NCBI GenBank assembly: GCA_964629475.1
Contig: CAZVQW010000001.1
Location: 248,001-312,000, forward strand
From: SMWD01 sp964629475
GTDB lineage: Bacteria > Pseudomonadota > Gammaproteobacteria > Steroidobacterales > GCA-2729495
Direction: 5' to 3'
Length of the DNA stretch: 64,000 nt
Below are positions 17,909 through 26,775 of this stretch, one piece after another (position 1 is the first letter of the stretch; each line of letters starts with the position of its first letter). Made by a program: the position numbers and the translations under genes. The notes under the pieces are model-generated. The model searched no databases, was not told the origin of the DNA, and saw only the letters and a program-made list of their open reading frames with translations.

Positions 17909-18262
17909 TCAGCCCTCAACCGGCTGGCTACACAGATCGATATGTGCTTCAGAGTAGCAACCGTTGAGATCAAGGTCCGTGCGATTGCGCACGCTACGAA
18001 CATTAAGCAGTGCTGCGGATAAACCGGCAATGTGCGGCAAGAATTGACGTCAGCGACCGTGCGCCCTGGTTGCCGAATCCGGCGTTAACTTACGCTAACC
18101 TTACGAATGGCGTCACATAAATTTCCTAGTTCTATGCTTTTAAAGGACATTTTTCCTTACTGTGTGCACATTATTGTGCTAATTTGCGAAGCCTGACGCT
18201 GCCGACAGGATCGTCAGAGGTTTAATATTGTCTGCGTTGCGCCATACCGGGAAGTAGTTTTT
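17909..18262. other. Intergenic stretch between clpS and gspC
   Basis: No coding sequence with a family match is visible on either strand. This is where cspD and icd lie in Pseudomonas; neither is here. The stretch contains the divergent promoters of clpS and the gsp operon. A ribosome-binding site GGGAAG (18249-18254) stands 8 nt before the GTG start of gspC. Confidence 0.6.
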
Positions 18263-19186
18263 GTGAATCTGCCGGATCTTATGTCACGCTGGAGCCTGCA
18301 GTCTCCGGAACAACTGGTCGCTAAAGCAAGCAACCACCTGCCATTCTGGGTGTCGCTCTTGTTTGTGATCCTGATCGGCTATTACCTGGCGAGGATCGCC
18401 TGGCTTCTTTATCCATCGGCCGATGAAGCGCCCTGGTCACCACCGGCTGCAGCGGCACGATCCGCACCACGACCCGCCGACCAACAGGACTACCGGTCGA
18501 TCGTCGATTCACACCTGTTCGGGACAGCCAGCGCCGAGCTTGCACCAGCCGTTGTCGAGGAAACCGATGATGCGCCCGACACCCGGCTCAACCTGAAACT
18601 GCGAGCGACGATCAGCGCCGAAGACCAGACTATTGCCCATGCGATCATTGCCGACGGCTCCGGCAAGGAAAACGTCTATTTCGTCCGCGACTCGATTCCC
18701 GGCGGCGCCACGCTGCACCGCGTCCATCCGGACCGGGTTATCCTGAATCGGGGCGGTGTACTCGAGGCGCTACGCCTGCCGAAGCAATTTGACGGCAAGT
18801 CGGCAACCAGCGTGCGCAGATCTCCTGCACCGCGTAAAGCCAGAGCAACCGGTTCGCCATCAGTCCAGACGCTGATCACCGAAAATGCTGCAAACTTCAA
18901 TGAGATTATCCGTCCGCAACCCTTCATGCCGAATGGCCAACTCAAGGGTTACCGCGTATTTCCGGGCCGTAATCGCCAGCAATTCATTGCCCTGGGACTC
19001 AGACCTGGGGACCTGGTCACAGAGATTAACGGCGTGGCACTGAATAATCCCGCACAAGGCATGGAGATTTTCCGGACCCTGTCTGAGTCCTCGCAGGTCA
19101 CGGTCACCGTGGAACGCAACGGGCAAAATCAGTCGATTACCCTGGATGCGAGTAAACTGGCCGAAATCGGTAAAACGAAACGATGA
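18263..19186 (+). CDS. gspC: Type II secretion system inner-membrane protein GspC
   Basis: Links the inner-membrane platform to the secretin during type II secretion. It has 307 residues: a short cytoplasmic N-terminus, one membrane helix (PFWVSLLFVILIGYYLARI, about residues 28-50), a Pro/Ala-rich linker and the HR domain (YRSIVDSHLFGTA to VILNRGGVLEALRLP). A C-terminal PDZ domain follows (GYRVFPGRNRQQFIALGLRPGDLVTEINGV). The GTG start is preferred because GGGAAG lies 8 nt upstream; an ATG six codons inside is the alternative. It overlaps gspD by 4 bp. Confidence 0.9.
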   Translation: MNLPDLMSRWSLQSPEQLVAKASNHLPFWVSLLFVILIGYYLARIAWLLYPSADEAPWSPPAAAARSAPRPADQQDYRSIVDSHLFGTASAELAPAVVEETDDAPDTRLNLKLRATISAEDQTIAHAIIADGSGKENVYFVRDSIPGGATLHRVHPDRVILNRGGVLEALRLPKQFDGKSATSVRRSPAPRKARATGSPSVQTLITENAANFNEIIRPQPFMPNGQLKGYRVFPGRNRQQFIALGLRPGDLVTEINGVALNNPAQGMEIFRTLSESSQVTVTVERNGQNQSITLDASKLAEIGKTKR

Positions 19187-21195
19187 ACAAACCAGCCAAG
19201 TTCATGCGAACAGAGCCAACCTGCGCCACCCGGTTCAGGCGGCTCATGCTTGGCATGGCCGGACTGCTTTTCTCTCTATCGTTCTCCATTTTGGCCGCAG
19301 CACAAGACGCGACGATTACGCCAAATTACAAAGATGCCGATATCCGCCAGGTCATCGAGGCGGTTGGCGAAGTCACCGGCAAGAATTTCATCCTGGATCC
19401 GCGCGTCAAGGCCCAGGTCACGATGCTGGCATCGACGCCGATGACACCCGACGCCTTCTACGAGACCTTCCTGTCGATTCTGCAGGTCTACGGATTCGTG
19501 GCTATTCCGTCCGGTGACGTGATCAAGATCCTGCCGGACGCGAACGCCCGGCAAATGCCGGCCAGTGCGCCGGAGAATCGCGCTGACGACATCGTTACGC
19601 AGGTTATCGAGATCCACAATGTGGCAGCGGCACAACTCGTGCCGATCCTGCGGCCGTTGATCCCGCAATACGGCCACCTCGCCGCACACCCGGCCTCCAA
19701 TATGCTGATCATTTCCGACCGCGCGGCCAACGTCGAGCGAATGCTGCGCATCATTCGTCGCATCGACCTGGCCGGCGACGAAGATTTTGATGTCATTCGC
19801 CTCGAAAACGCCTCGGCTGCCGAAATCGTACGCATAATCAACTCACTGAACCAGGGCGGCCGCGGTCAGGCTGCCGCAGCTGCCGGTGGAGCGGGACCGA
19901 GCATCGTCGCCGACGACCGCACCAACAGCGTGCTGATCGGCGGCGATAAAACCAGGCGCCTGCGGATACGTGCCCTGATCGCGCACCTGGATACACCGCT
20001 GGAAGACGGTGGTGATACCCAGGTACGGTACCTGCGCTACGCGGATGCCGAAGAATTGGCGACGAAACTGCAAACTCAGTATCAGAAAGCCGGGAATGAA
20101 CCAGGCGGACCCGCAGAATCCGGTGACATTTCAATCTGGGCGGATGCGCCGACGAATGCTCTGATCATCAACGCACCACCCAAGATCATGCGCTCGATGG
20201 AGCAGGTCATCGACAAACTAGACATTCGGCGACTGCAGGTTCTGCTCGAAACGATCATCGTCGAAGTCTCCGCTGAAAAAGCGGCTGACCTGGGCGTCAC
20301 ATGGGCTTTCGGTGACGCCGATCTGGAAAATGCGATCGGCGTCACGCAGTTCGACGGCCTGACCGGAGTCACCGGTCTGGCACAGGCGGTCGTGGGCGAA
20401 TCGACGGACGTCGCGCTGGGCAACGGCCTGAGCTTCGGTCTCGGTCGACTCTCGGATTCCGGTCTCAGTTTCGTTGCGATCATCGAAGCCCTGGAAGCCG
20501 ATACGAATACGAACGTTATGGGGACACCAATTCTGACAACACTGGATAACGAGGAAGCCGAGATCCGCGTCGGTCAGGAAGTGCCTTTTGTGACCGGCAG
20601 TTTTACTAATACCGGCACCGCTGGTAGTTCTGTCAACCCGTTCCAGACCGTCGAGCGTGAACAGGTCGGCCTGAATTTGAAATTAACACCGCAAATCAAC
20701 GAGGGAGACGCGGTCCGCCTCAAGATCGAACAGGAACTCTCGAATATTTCCGAGAGCACGCAGGCCGTCGACCTGATTACGAGCAATCGCATAATCAACA
20801 CGAGTGTCATCGTCGAGGACGGCGGCACGCTCGTAATCGGCGGGCTGATTCGTGAAGATTTGCTGGAGAAGGAACAACGCGTTCCCCTGCTCGGCAGTAT
20901 TCCGCTGCTCGGCGCACTGTTCAGGTCGACCAGCACCCAAAAAATCAAAACAAACCTGATGTTCTTCATCCGCCCGACCATCCTGCGCAACGCGGAGCAG
21001 ACGGCATTTGAAACTAACCAAAAATACAATTTCATTCGCGACATGCAACTAGGCCAGAAAACCACACCGAAACTCCTGCCGAGCCTGTCACCTTCAAATC
21101 CGGCAATCCCGGAAGTGCCTCCGGCCGACGACATACCGACCATCGACCTGCGCAACCTCGAGCCGCAAGAACCGGACGAGCCTGCGGAGGACTAA
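19183..21195 (+). CDS. gspD: Type II secretion system secretin GspD
   Basis: Outer-membrane secretin forming the exit channel. It has 670 residues. The N-terminal signal is hydrophobic (LMLGMAGLLFSLSFSILAAA). The N0 domain contains NYKDADIRQVIEAVGEVTGKNFILDPRVK. N1-N3 repeats contain HPASNMLIISDRAANVERM and ADDRTNSVLIGGDKTRR. The secretin domain includes VGQEVPFVTGSF, VGLNLKLTPQI and GGTLVIGGLIREDLLEKEQRVPLLGSIPLLGALFRS. The C-terminal S-domain-like tail is Pro/Glu/Asp-rich. It overlaps gspC by 4 bp and precedes gspE by 3 bp. Confidence 0.95.
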   Translation: MNKPAKFMRTEPTCATRFRRLMLGMAGLLFSLSFSILAAAQDATITPNYKDADIRQVIEAVGEVTGKNFILDPRVKAQVTMLASTPMTPDAFYETFLSILQVYGFVAIPSGDVIKILPDANARQMPASAPENRADDIVTQVIEIHNVAAAQLVPILRPLIPQYGHLAAHPASNMLIISDRAANVERMLRIIRRIDLAGDEDFDVIRLENASAAEIVRIINSLNQGGRGQAAAAAGGAGPSIVADDRTNSVLIGGDKTRRLRIRALIAHLDTPLEDGGDTQVRYLRYADAEELATKLQTQYQKAGNEPGGPAESGDISIWADAPTNALIINAPPKIMRSMEQVIDKLDIRRLQVLLETIIVEVSAEKAADLGVTWAFGDADLENAIGVTQFDGLTGVTGLAQAVVGESTDVALGNGLSFGLGRLSDSGLSFVAIIEALEADTNTNVMGTPILTTLDNEEAEIRVGQEVPFVTGSFTNTGTAGSSVNPFQTVEREQVGLNLKLTPQINEGDAVRLKIEQELSNISESTQAVDLITSNRIINTSVIVEDGGTLVIGGLIREDLLEKEQRVPLLGSIPLLGALFRSTSTQKIKTNLMFFIRPTILRNAEQTAFETNQKYNFIRDMQLGQKTTPKLLPSLSPSNPAIPEVPPADDIPTIDLRNLEPQEPDEPAED

Positions 21196-21198
21196 GCC

Positions 21199-22746
21199 AT
21201 GGCTAGCACGGCATTGCCCCCCGAAGATCCGCCGCTCGACGCATCACCACCACCAGACCAGGAAGAGATCGAGACCGCTGACGGTTTCCGGCTGCTGCCG
21301 TTCTCTTTCGCCAAGCGTCATGGCCTGCTCGTGCATGGCTATGAAAACGGACAGGCACTGACGCTGGTCCGCAACGATGCGAGCCCGGCAAGTCTGGCGG
21401 AAACCCGCCGCTTCATCGACGGGCCGCTACGCACTGAAGTCGTCACACCTGAACAGTTCGACGCTCGAATTACCGAGTTCTACGAGCAGGAATCGAACTC
21501 AAAGATAGCCATGGTGGAAGGCCTCGGTGACGATGATCTGTTTCAAGCCGCACAGGATCTGCCGGAACCGTCCGATCTGCTGGAGAGCGATGACGACGCG
21601 CCAATCATTCGCCTGATCAATGCCGTCCTGACCTCAGCCGTGAAGGACAATGCCTCTGACATCCATATCGAACCGTTCGAAAATCGGCTCGTGGTGCGAT
21701 TTCGTATCGACGGTGTTTTGCGCGAAGCCCTGCAATCACGCCGTGCCGTCGCGCCGCTGATCGTCTCACGTATCAAGGTCATGTCGAAACTCGATATCGC
21801 CGAGAAACGCCTGCCGCAAGACGGTCGTATCTCGTTACGCGTCGCCGGACGAGCTGTCGATGTGCGCGTCTCGACCATGCCGTCGGGTCACGGCGAGCGC
21901 GTCGTGCTCAGGCTGCTGGACAAGCATGCGGGTCGCCTCGACCTCGCCCAGCTAGGCATGTCGGGTAAGGACCAGCAGGCCATTGATACCATGATTCACA
22001 AACCGCACGGCATTATTCTCGTGACCGGGCCGACCGGCTCGGGTAAGACGACAACGCTTTATGCGGCGCTCGAGCGGATCAACAATGATTCACGCAACAT
22101 CATGACGGTCGAGGATCCGATTGAGTACTACATCGACGGTGTAGGCCAGTCGCAGGTCAATACGAAGGTCGACATGACATTTGCGCGCGGTCTCCGCGCC
22201 ATCCTGCGTCAGGATCCGGACGTCGTCATGGTCGGCGAGATTCGCGATCTCGAAACGGCTGAAATTGCCGTACAGGCAAGTCTGACAGGACACCTCGTTT
22301 TATCGACCCTGCATACGAATACGGCCGTAGGCGCCGTCACGCGACTCAGAGATATGGGTGTCGAACCCTTCCTGCTGTCATCCAGCCTGATCGGCGTTGT
22401 TGCGCAACGTCTCGTGCGCGTGCTCGACCCGGACACCAAGCAGGGCCGCCCGGCGCTGGAGTATGAATGCAAGGAGGTCGGCGCCGATCCGGACGATCCG
22501 CCAATCTTGTACCGGCCCCAGGAAGACGCCACTCTCGGCGAAGGCTACAAGGGTCGCAGTGGCATTTACGAGGTTGTCACGATCGATGACACATTCAGGA
22601 CACTGATCCACGACGGTGCCAGCGAACACCTGCTCGAGCAAAATGCTCGCAGCCACTGCCCAAGCATCCGCGAAGATGGTATTCGGCGGGTACTCGACGG
22701 CACAACGACTCTCGAAGAAGTACTGCGCGTGACGCAGTCTGACTGA
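21199..22746 (+). CDS. gspE: Type II secretion system ATPase GspE, without the zinc tetracysteine motif
   Basis: Cytoplasmic hexameric ATPase that powers pseudopilus assembly. It has 515 residues. N1E-type residues are followed by DNASDIHIEPFENRLVVRFRIDG, RLPQDGRISLRVAGR, Walker A GPTGSGKTTTLYAAL, the Asp box with EDPIEYYIDGVGQSQV, and Walker B DVVMVGEIRDLETAEIA with a His box STLHTNTAVGAVTRL. The C-terminal CM subdomain, which usually carries CxxC...CxxC, reads VLDPDTKQG and EDATLGEGYKGRSG, so all four metal-binding cysteines are replaced. The only Cys nearby is in EYECKEV. The ATPase core itself is intact. Confidence 0.95.
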   Translation: MASTALPPEDPPLDASPPPDQEEIETADGFRLLPFSFAKRHGLLVHGYENGQALTLVRNDASPASLAETRRFIDGPLRTEVVTPEQFDARITEFYEQESNSKIAMVEGLGDDDLFQAAQDLPEPSDLLESDDDAPIIRLINAVLTSAVKDNASDIHIEPFENRLVVRFRIDGVLREALQSRRAVAPLIVSRIKVMSKLDIAEKRLPQDGRISLRVAGRAVDVRVSTMPSGHGERVVLRLLDKHAGRLDLAQLGMSGKDQQAIDTMIHKPHGIILVTGPTGSGKTTTLYAALERINNDSRNIMTVEDPIEYYIDGVGQSQVNTKVDMTFARGLRAILRQDPDVVMVGEIRDLETAEIAVQASLTGHLVLSTLHTNTAVGAVTRLRDMGVEPFLLSSSLIGVVAQRLVRVLDPDTKQGRPALEYECKEVGADPDDPPILYRPQEDATLGEGYKGRSGIYEVVTIDDTFRTLIHDGASEHLLEQNARSHCPSIREDGIRRVLDGTTTLEEVLRVTQSD

Positions 22747-22759
22747 CCTGCGCTGACCG

Positions 22760-23974
22760 ATGGGCGCCTTCGAATACACGGCGGTTGATCCGCGCGGCAA
22801 GGAACGCAAGGGCGTCATCGAAGGTGACACGCCGCGCCGGGTGCGCCAGTTGCTGCGCGACAGGGATTTGATCCCGTTGTCGGTGACCGAAATCGCCGAA
22901 AAAGAATCAACTCGTCAGCAGTCGTTCACGCTCAGGCGCAGCATGACACCAGCCGACCTCGCGATGATCACGCGCCAGATCGCGACACTCGTCCACTCAT
23001 CCATGCCGCTTGAGGAAGCCTTGACTGCGGTCGGCGAGCAATCCGATACACCACGCATCAAAAGCATCATCATGGGCGTGCGTGCCAAAGTCATGGAAGG
23101 CCATTCGCTGGCCGATGGCTTAAGCGATTTCCCGCGCGCGTTTCCGGATTTATACCGGGCAACCGTTGCGGCCGGCGAACAATCAGGACACCTCGACATG
23201 GTCCTCGAACGTCTCGCCGACTACACAGAGGGCCGCCAGGAACTGCGCCAGAAGATCATGAACGCGATGATCTACCCGATCGTCCTGACGGTTCTTGCGA
23301 TCAGTATCGTGACGCTGATGCTTGTTTATGTCGTCCCGAAGGTCGTGCGTGTTTTCACCAATACGGGTCAGGAATTACCGGGACTGACGACCGCATTGAT
23401 CGCCATCAGCGATTTCCTTCGCGACTATGGCCTGGTGCTTGCTGCCATACTTGGTGTCGGCGCATGGCTCGTCCACCGGATGCTCAAAAACCCGGGGCCA
23501 CGTCGGTCCCGTGACAGACTGTTATTACGTGTACCGATCATCGGACGCCTCGTGCGCGGCATTAACACGGCACGTTTCACGCGCACCCTGAGCATCCTGA
23601 CCGGCAGCGGCGTGCCGGTGCTGGACTCGCTGCAGATTTCCGGTGCGGTCATCACGAACTTGCCGATGAGCGAAGCGGTTCATGATGCCGCCGACCGGAT
23701 CCGCGAGGGAGCGCCGATCGGCAAGTCACTGGCCGAGAGCGGCCACTTCCCACCAATTTGTATTCATTTGATATCCAGTGGCGAGGCCAGCGGCCAACTC
23801 GACACAATGCTCGACCGCGCCGCACAGAACCAGGAACGCGATGTAGATGGCCTGATCGCAGCCCTGCTCGGCATCCTCGAACCCGCCCTGATCGTGGGCA
23901 TGGGCGTGGTTGTGCTGGTGATCGTCCTCGCCATCCTGTTGCCGATTTTCGAGTTGAATCAGCTCGTCAAATAA
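22760..23974 (+). CDS. gspF: Type II secretion system inner-membrane protein GspF
   Basis: Polytopic platform protein that contacts GspE and the pseudopilus. It has 404 residues, the family length. The N-terminus MGAFEYTAVDPRGKERKGVIEGD is typical. There are two repeats of the T2SSF domain (MITRQIATLVHSSMPLEEALTAVGEQ and TRTLSILTGSGVPVLDSLQISG), each followed by membrane segments (IYPIVLTVLAISIVTLMLVYVV; LEPALIVGMGVVVLVIVLAILLPIFELN). It is the last gsp gene here; gspG to gspN do not follow. Confidence 0.95.
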   Translation: MGAFEYTAVDPRGKERKGVIEGDTPRRVRQLLRDRDLIPLSVTEIAEKESTRQQSFTLRRSMTPADLAMITRQIATLVHSSMPLEEALTAVGEQSDTPRIKSIIMGVRAKVMEGHSLADGLSDFPRAFPDLYRATVAAGEQSGHLDMVLERLADYTEGRQELRQKIMNAMIYPIVLTVLAISIVTLMLVYVVPKVVRVFTNTGQELPGLTTALIAISDFLRDYGLVLAAILGVGAWLVHRMLKNPGPRRSRDRLLLRVPIIGRLVRGINTARFTRTLSILTGSGVPVLDSLQISGAVITNLPMSEAVHDAADRIREGAPIGKSLAESGHFPPICIHLISSGEASGQLDTMLDRAAQNQERDVDGLIAALLGILEPALIVGMGVVVLVIVLAILLPIFELNQLVK

Positions 23975-23994
23975 GCGCAATGCGGCAAAAATGA

Positions 23995-24019
23995 GGACCC
24001 TGTCACGATTTCAGGGTCC
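23995..24019. terminator. Perfect 8-bp hairpin after gspF
   Basis: GGACCCTG pairs with CAGGGTCC around a 9-nt loop, 21 bp after the gspF stop. No T-run follows, so it is only a possible terminator or 3'-end structure for the gspCDEF message. It lies in the 137-bp gap before the next gene. Confidence 0.4.
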
Positions 24020-24111
24020 ATTGATTGCCATCAATAATTAATCACCCTATAAGCTTTTCAAGAGGTTTCGTTATACATAATTTTTGGCGCTAACCAGATG
24101 GGAGCTTATCG

Positions 24112-24384
24112 ATGATTGGTGATCATGACGACCAGAATGAGGTCGAAGAATTTGACGATGAAGAAACGCCCGGCGATCTGTCAGTACAGACTGCGAATGT
24201 CGGTGAAACATCGGTCGAGATCAACGTCGAAGAACTGATTGCGGAAATTGAAGCTGACGGTAACGTTACAGCGGATAGCAGCGAACAGGACTCGCGCAAG
24301 CGGCTCGAGAAGCTCCTTGAAGAACGGCGCACGGCGCGCGAACTTCAGGAGATCGATGAATTTGCACTTGAAGAAATCGATTAA
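24112..24384 (+). CDS. Small acidic protein, PA3496-like
   Basis: 90 residues, very acidic in the first half (DDQNEVEEFDDEETPGD, EELIAEIEADG), with a charged helical C-terminus (SRKRLEKLLEERRTARELQEIDEFALEEID). The C-terminal RKRLE.LLEE.R..RE...IDEF pattern resembles small gammaproteobacterial proteins grouped with Pseudomonas PA3496, annotated as putative envelope integrity proteins; I am only moderately sure. There is no signal peptide or membrane segment. It is convergent with lexA, 47 bp away. Function is unknown. Confidence 0.65.
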   Translation: MIGDHDDQNEVEEFDDEETPGDLSVQTANVGETSVEINVEELIAEIEADGNVTADSSEQDSRKRLEKLLEERRTARELQEIDEFALEEID

Positions 24385-24431
24385 ACCAACCTTCACCAAA
24401 CCCATTGGTGCCCCGGTTACTGCATTAGCAA

Positions 24432-25049
24432 TTAATGCAACGGCATCCCGTTCCGCACGAGCCCGACAACAACACCTTCGATAACCATATTCTCGCTCTT
24501 GAGATCGACCTCGATCGGTGTGAATGCCTCATTCTCCGGCAATAACGACACCACCGTACCCTGCTGACGGTAACGCTTGACCGTCACTTCATCCTCGAGA
24601 CGGGCGACGATAATCTGGCCGTTGCGCACCTCAGGCGTTCGGTGCACGGCAACGAGGTCGCCGTCCAGGATGCCGGCATCCCTCATGCTCATTCCCTCGA
24701 CGCGTAACAGGAAATGCGGCTGCGGATCGAAGATCGATGTATCGATCCGGTAATGTCCCTCAATATGCTCTTCAGCCAGGATCGGTTCACCCGCGGCTAC
24801 CCGCCCGACCAGCGGCAAACCAAGCTGTTCGCGTAGAAAATCCTTGAGTCTTATGCCCCGCGAGGCGCCCGGAATCAGCTCGATGACACCCTTGCGCTGC
24901 AGGGCCCGCAGATGCTCTTCTGCCGCATTGACCGAACGAAACCCCAGTGCTCGCGCAATTTCGGCGCGAGTAGGCGGCATGCCCGCCTCTTCAATGAATT
25001 CCTGCACGAAAGAGAGAATTTCGGACTGCCGTGTCGTCAACTTTTCCAT
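24432..25049 (-). CDS. lexA: SOS repressor LexA
   Basis: Represses DNA-damage genes until RecA filaments trigger self-cleavage. It has 205 residues: an N-terminal winged helix (TTRQSEILSFVQEFIEEAG, PPTRAEIARALGFRS) and a C-terminal S24 peptidase domain. The cleavage site is Ala86-Gly87 in GRVAAGEP. The catalytic pair is Ser121 (in GMSMRDAG) and Lys158 (in VTVKRYRQ). The dimer end LLPENEAFTPIEV is typical. Two LexA boxes upstream indicate autoregulation. No sulA or other SOS gene follows it on this strand. Confidence 0.97.
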   Translation of the reverse strand: MEKLTTRQSEILSFVQEFIEEAGMPPTRAEIARALGFRSVNAAEEHLRALQRKGVIELIPGASRGIRLKDFLREQLGLPLVGRVAAGEPILAEEHIEGHYRIDTSIFDPQPHFLLRVEGMSMRDAGILDGDLVAVHRTPEVRNGQIIVARLEDEVTVKRYRQQGTVVSLLPENEAFTPIEVDLKSENMVIEGVVVGLVRNGMPLH

Positions 25050-25059
25050 ATCAAAACAC

Positions 25060-25075
25060 CTGTATGGATATACAG
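25060..25075. promoter_or_regulatory. LexA binding site (SOS box 1)
   Basis: CTGTATGGATATACAG is an exact CTGT-N8-ACAG palindrome, 10 bp upstream of the lexA start codon. Confidence 0.92.
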
Positions 25076-25076
25076 G

Positions 25077-25092
25077 CTGTGACTATATACAG
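25077..25092. promoter_or_regulatory. LexA binding site (SOS box 2)
   Basis: CTGTGACTATATACAG also fits CTGT-N8-ACAG exactly and starts one base after the first box ends. Tandem boxes at lexA are known from E. coli and imply cooperative self-repression. Confidence 0.9.
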
Positions 25093-25316
25093 ATAAATTT
25101 AAGATGACAAGCTTTCTAATCTGACCTGCTAAACATACGCAATTACCGAAAGCCGGTGACCCAACATCCTTTGGCAATCCCGAAATCAATTAATCTAGAA
25201 AAGAAACACTTTGCGATTTAACATTGTTTCCGTCATCATCCGCAATCTAGGGCAGCCGATACCTCTTTGAGGCGGTACCTAATGTTGTTGTTTTCTAGCA
25301 TAGGATGTAATTGAAC

Positions 25317-25622
25317 ATGAAAATTCAAACCGCGATCAAAGCAAGCGCCGTCGCTCTTACTCTTTTAGTCGCTACCGGTTGTGCCGGAACATCGACGGTT
25401 GACGAACTGACCGCTCGAGTCGATGCACTGTCATCTGACATTGCACGTGCCCAGTCTGCAGCAGATGCAGCCGGCGCCACTGCAGCAGAAGCTCGCCAGA
25501 TGGCTTCAGGTGCACAGAGCACGGCCAATCAGGCACTGAATGCAGCAAACCAGAGCCAGGCCTGCTGTGACGCTACCAACGAAAAGCTTGACCGGATGTT
25601 CCAGAAAGGAATGGCCAAATAA
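25317..25622 (+). CDS. Lpp/OprI-like alanine-zipper outer-membrane lipoprotein
   Basis: About 101 residues. The lipoprotein signal is KASAVALTLLVATGC, with the lipid-attached Cys in a clear lipobox. The mature chain is an Ala-rich coiled coil (VDALSSDIARAQSAADAAGATAAEARQM..., heptad-spaced Ala/Leu) and ends KGMAK. A terminal Lys is the residue that L,D-transpeptidases join to peptidoglycan in Lpp. The pattern matches OprI/Lpp proteins of gammaproteobacteria. Unusually, it has adjacent cysteines (QACCDATNEK) near the C-terminus. A TTG two codons upstream is in frame; ATG at 25317 is preferred. An L,D-transpeptidase is encoded downstream on the other strand. Confidence 0.85.
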   Translation: MKIQTAIKASAVALTLLVATGCAGTSTVDELTARVDALSSDIARAQSAADAAGATAAEARQMASGAQSTANQALNAANQSQACCDATNEKLDRMFQKGMAK

Positions 25623-25641
25623 TCAGCTGATTGTTTAGCGC

Positions 25642-25680
25642 AAAAAAGCCGTGGGTGTTACACACCCGCGGCTTTTTTTT
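25642..25680 (+). terminator. Rho-independent terminator of the Lpp-like gene
   Basis: AGCCGTGGGTGT pairs with ACACCCGCGGCT (one G-T wobble) over a very short loop and is followed by eight T residues. It starts about 20 bp after the stop codon. A run of A on the left arm means it could also act for the convergent gene on the minus strand. Confidence 0.92.
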
Positions 25681-25740
25681 GCCCGTTGCAAACGAAATTG
25701 GGGGATAGCTGTTGCCACAATCTCAGTTCCAGCCAATACG

Positions 25741-26775
25741 TTAGTCATCAAGCGCGGATTGCATTTCCACCGACAACCGCCCATCCGCATAACCAACCCT
25801 GACCGGAACACCCAACCGTTCCTCATAAACCGAAGTGATGAGCTCCCAATCAACTATCGCAGCACGATCCCGAGTCACCCGAATATAAACCTCGGTAACG
25901 TCCGTTAGAGACGATGAAACGTCGGCATCGATAGCCGCCTCATCATCAGAAGCGTGAACAACGATCTGCCCGTCCGCGCCCTCTTCACTCGCCCCCCCTT
26001 CATCCAGCGCCGGATGGACCTCAAGGTACAGGTCATCCCCGGACCACCCCAGCTTGATCGGCTGATTGACGATTTCGACCGGCGTGCTGACCGGCACGTT
26101 CGGAAATAACCATTCAATATCTTCAGGGAACATCCGTATACAACCATGCGTAACTCGCATGCCGACCCCGGCCGGGCGATTTGTGCCGTGTATCAGGTAA
26201 CCTGGAATGCTGAGTCGTAACGCATATTCACCGAGCGGATTGTCCGGTCCCGCAGGCACGACTGTACCCAGTTCGCGCCCGTCGGCGGCCCACTCGTCAC
26301 GAATCGACTGTGGTGGATACCAGCTCGGATTTCTGACCTTCCTGACGATCGCCGCACGACCGAGCGGCGTACCCCAATCCATGCGCCCGATACTGATAGG
26401 AAAGGACCGAACCCGCTTGCTGCCGTCGACATCAAAATAGTAATACATTCTGTATTCGGCGATATTAATGACAATGCCGGAGCGTTTTGCATCCGGCAAA
26501 ACGAACTGTGTCGGCAAAAGCACCTCGGTACCGTCGCCAGGCAACCACGCATCGACGTCCGGGTTTGCGAGCCGGATTTCCTCGTAGCCGAGTTGATGGG
26601 CCCGCGCAATGTCGATGAGCGTGTCGGCGTAAATGGTCTCAGTGCGACCGGGTGAACCGATCAGGTCATCCCCTGTTACCAGGTCAAATTCTACTGCCGG
26701 AACCGGACCTGCGATCAATACGCATAAAAAACCGGCGTACAACATGAGACGCCAAACAGTCGATGAAACGATCAA
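25741..26775 (-). CDS. L,D-transpeptidase (YkuD family) with LysM-like N-terminal part
   Basis: Periplasmic enzyme family that forms 3-3 peptidoglycan cross-links or attaches Lpp to meso-DAP. It has 344 residues with an N-terminal signal segment (LMLYAGFLCVLIAGPVPAVEF). A LysM-like part follows (ETIYADTLIDIARAHQLGYEEI, ANPDVDAWLPGDGTEVLLP). The YkuD domain contains the active-site block IHGTNRPAGVG...THGCIRMFP, with catalytic His and Cys present. The C-terminal 110 residues (after VEIVNQPIKLGW) are acidic, as in the ErfK/YbiS/YcfS group. It overlaps the DASS transporter gene by 4 bp. Proximity to the Lpp-like gene suggests Lpp anchoring, which is an inference. Confidence 0.92.
   Translation of the reverse strand: MIVSSTVWRLMLYAGFLCVLIAGPVPAVEFDLVTGDDLIGSPGRTETIYADTLIDIARAHQLGYEEIRLANPDVDAWLPGDGTEVLLPTQFVLPDAKRSGIVINIAEYRMYYYFDVDGSKRVRSFPISIGRMDWGTPLGRAAIVRKVRNPSWYPPQSIRDEWAADGRELGTVVPAGPDNPLGEYALRLSIPGYLIHGTNRPAGVGMRVTHGCIRMFPEDIEWLFPNVPVSTPVEIVNQPIKLGWSGDDLYLEVHPALDEGGASEEGADGQIVVHASDDEAAIDADVSSSLTDVTEVYIRVTRDRAAIVDWELITSVYEERLGVPVRVGYADGRLSVEMQSALDD

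Noticed and set aside
17543..18022. 159-codon plus-strand reading over clpS and its upstream region
   Set aside because: It is mostly antisense to clpS and has no recognisable domain.
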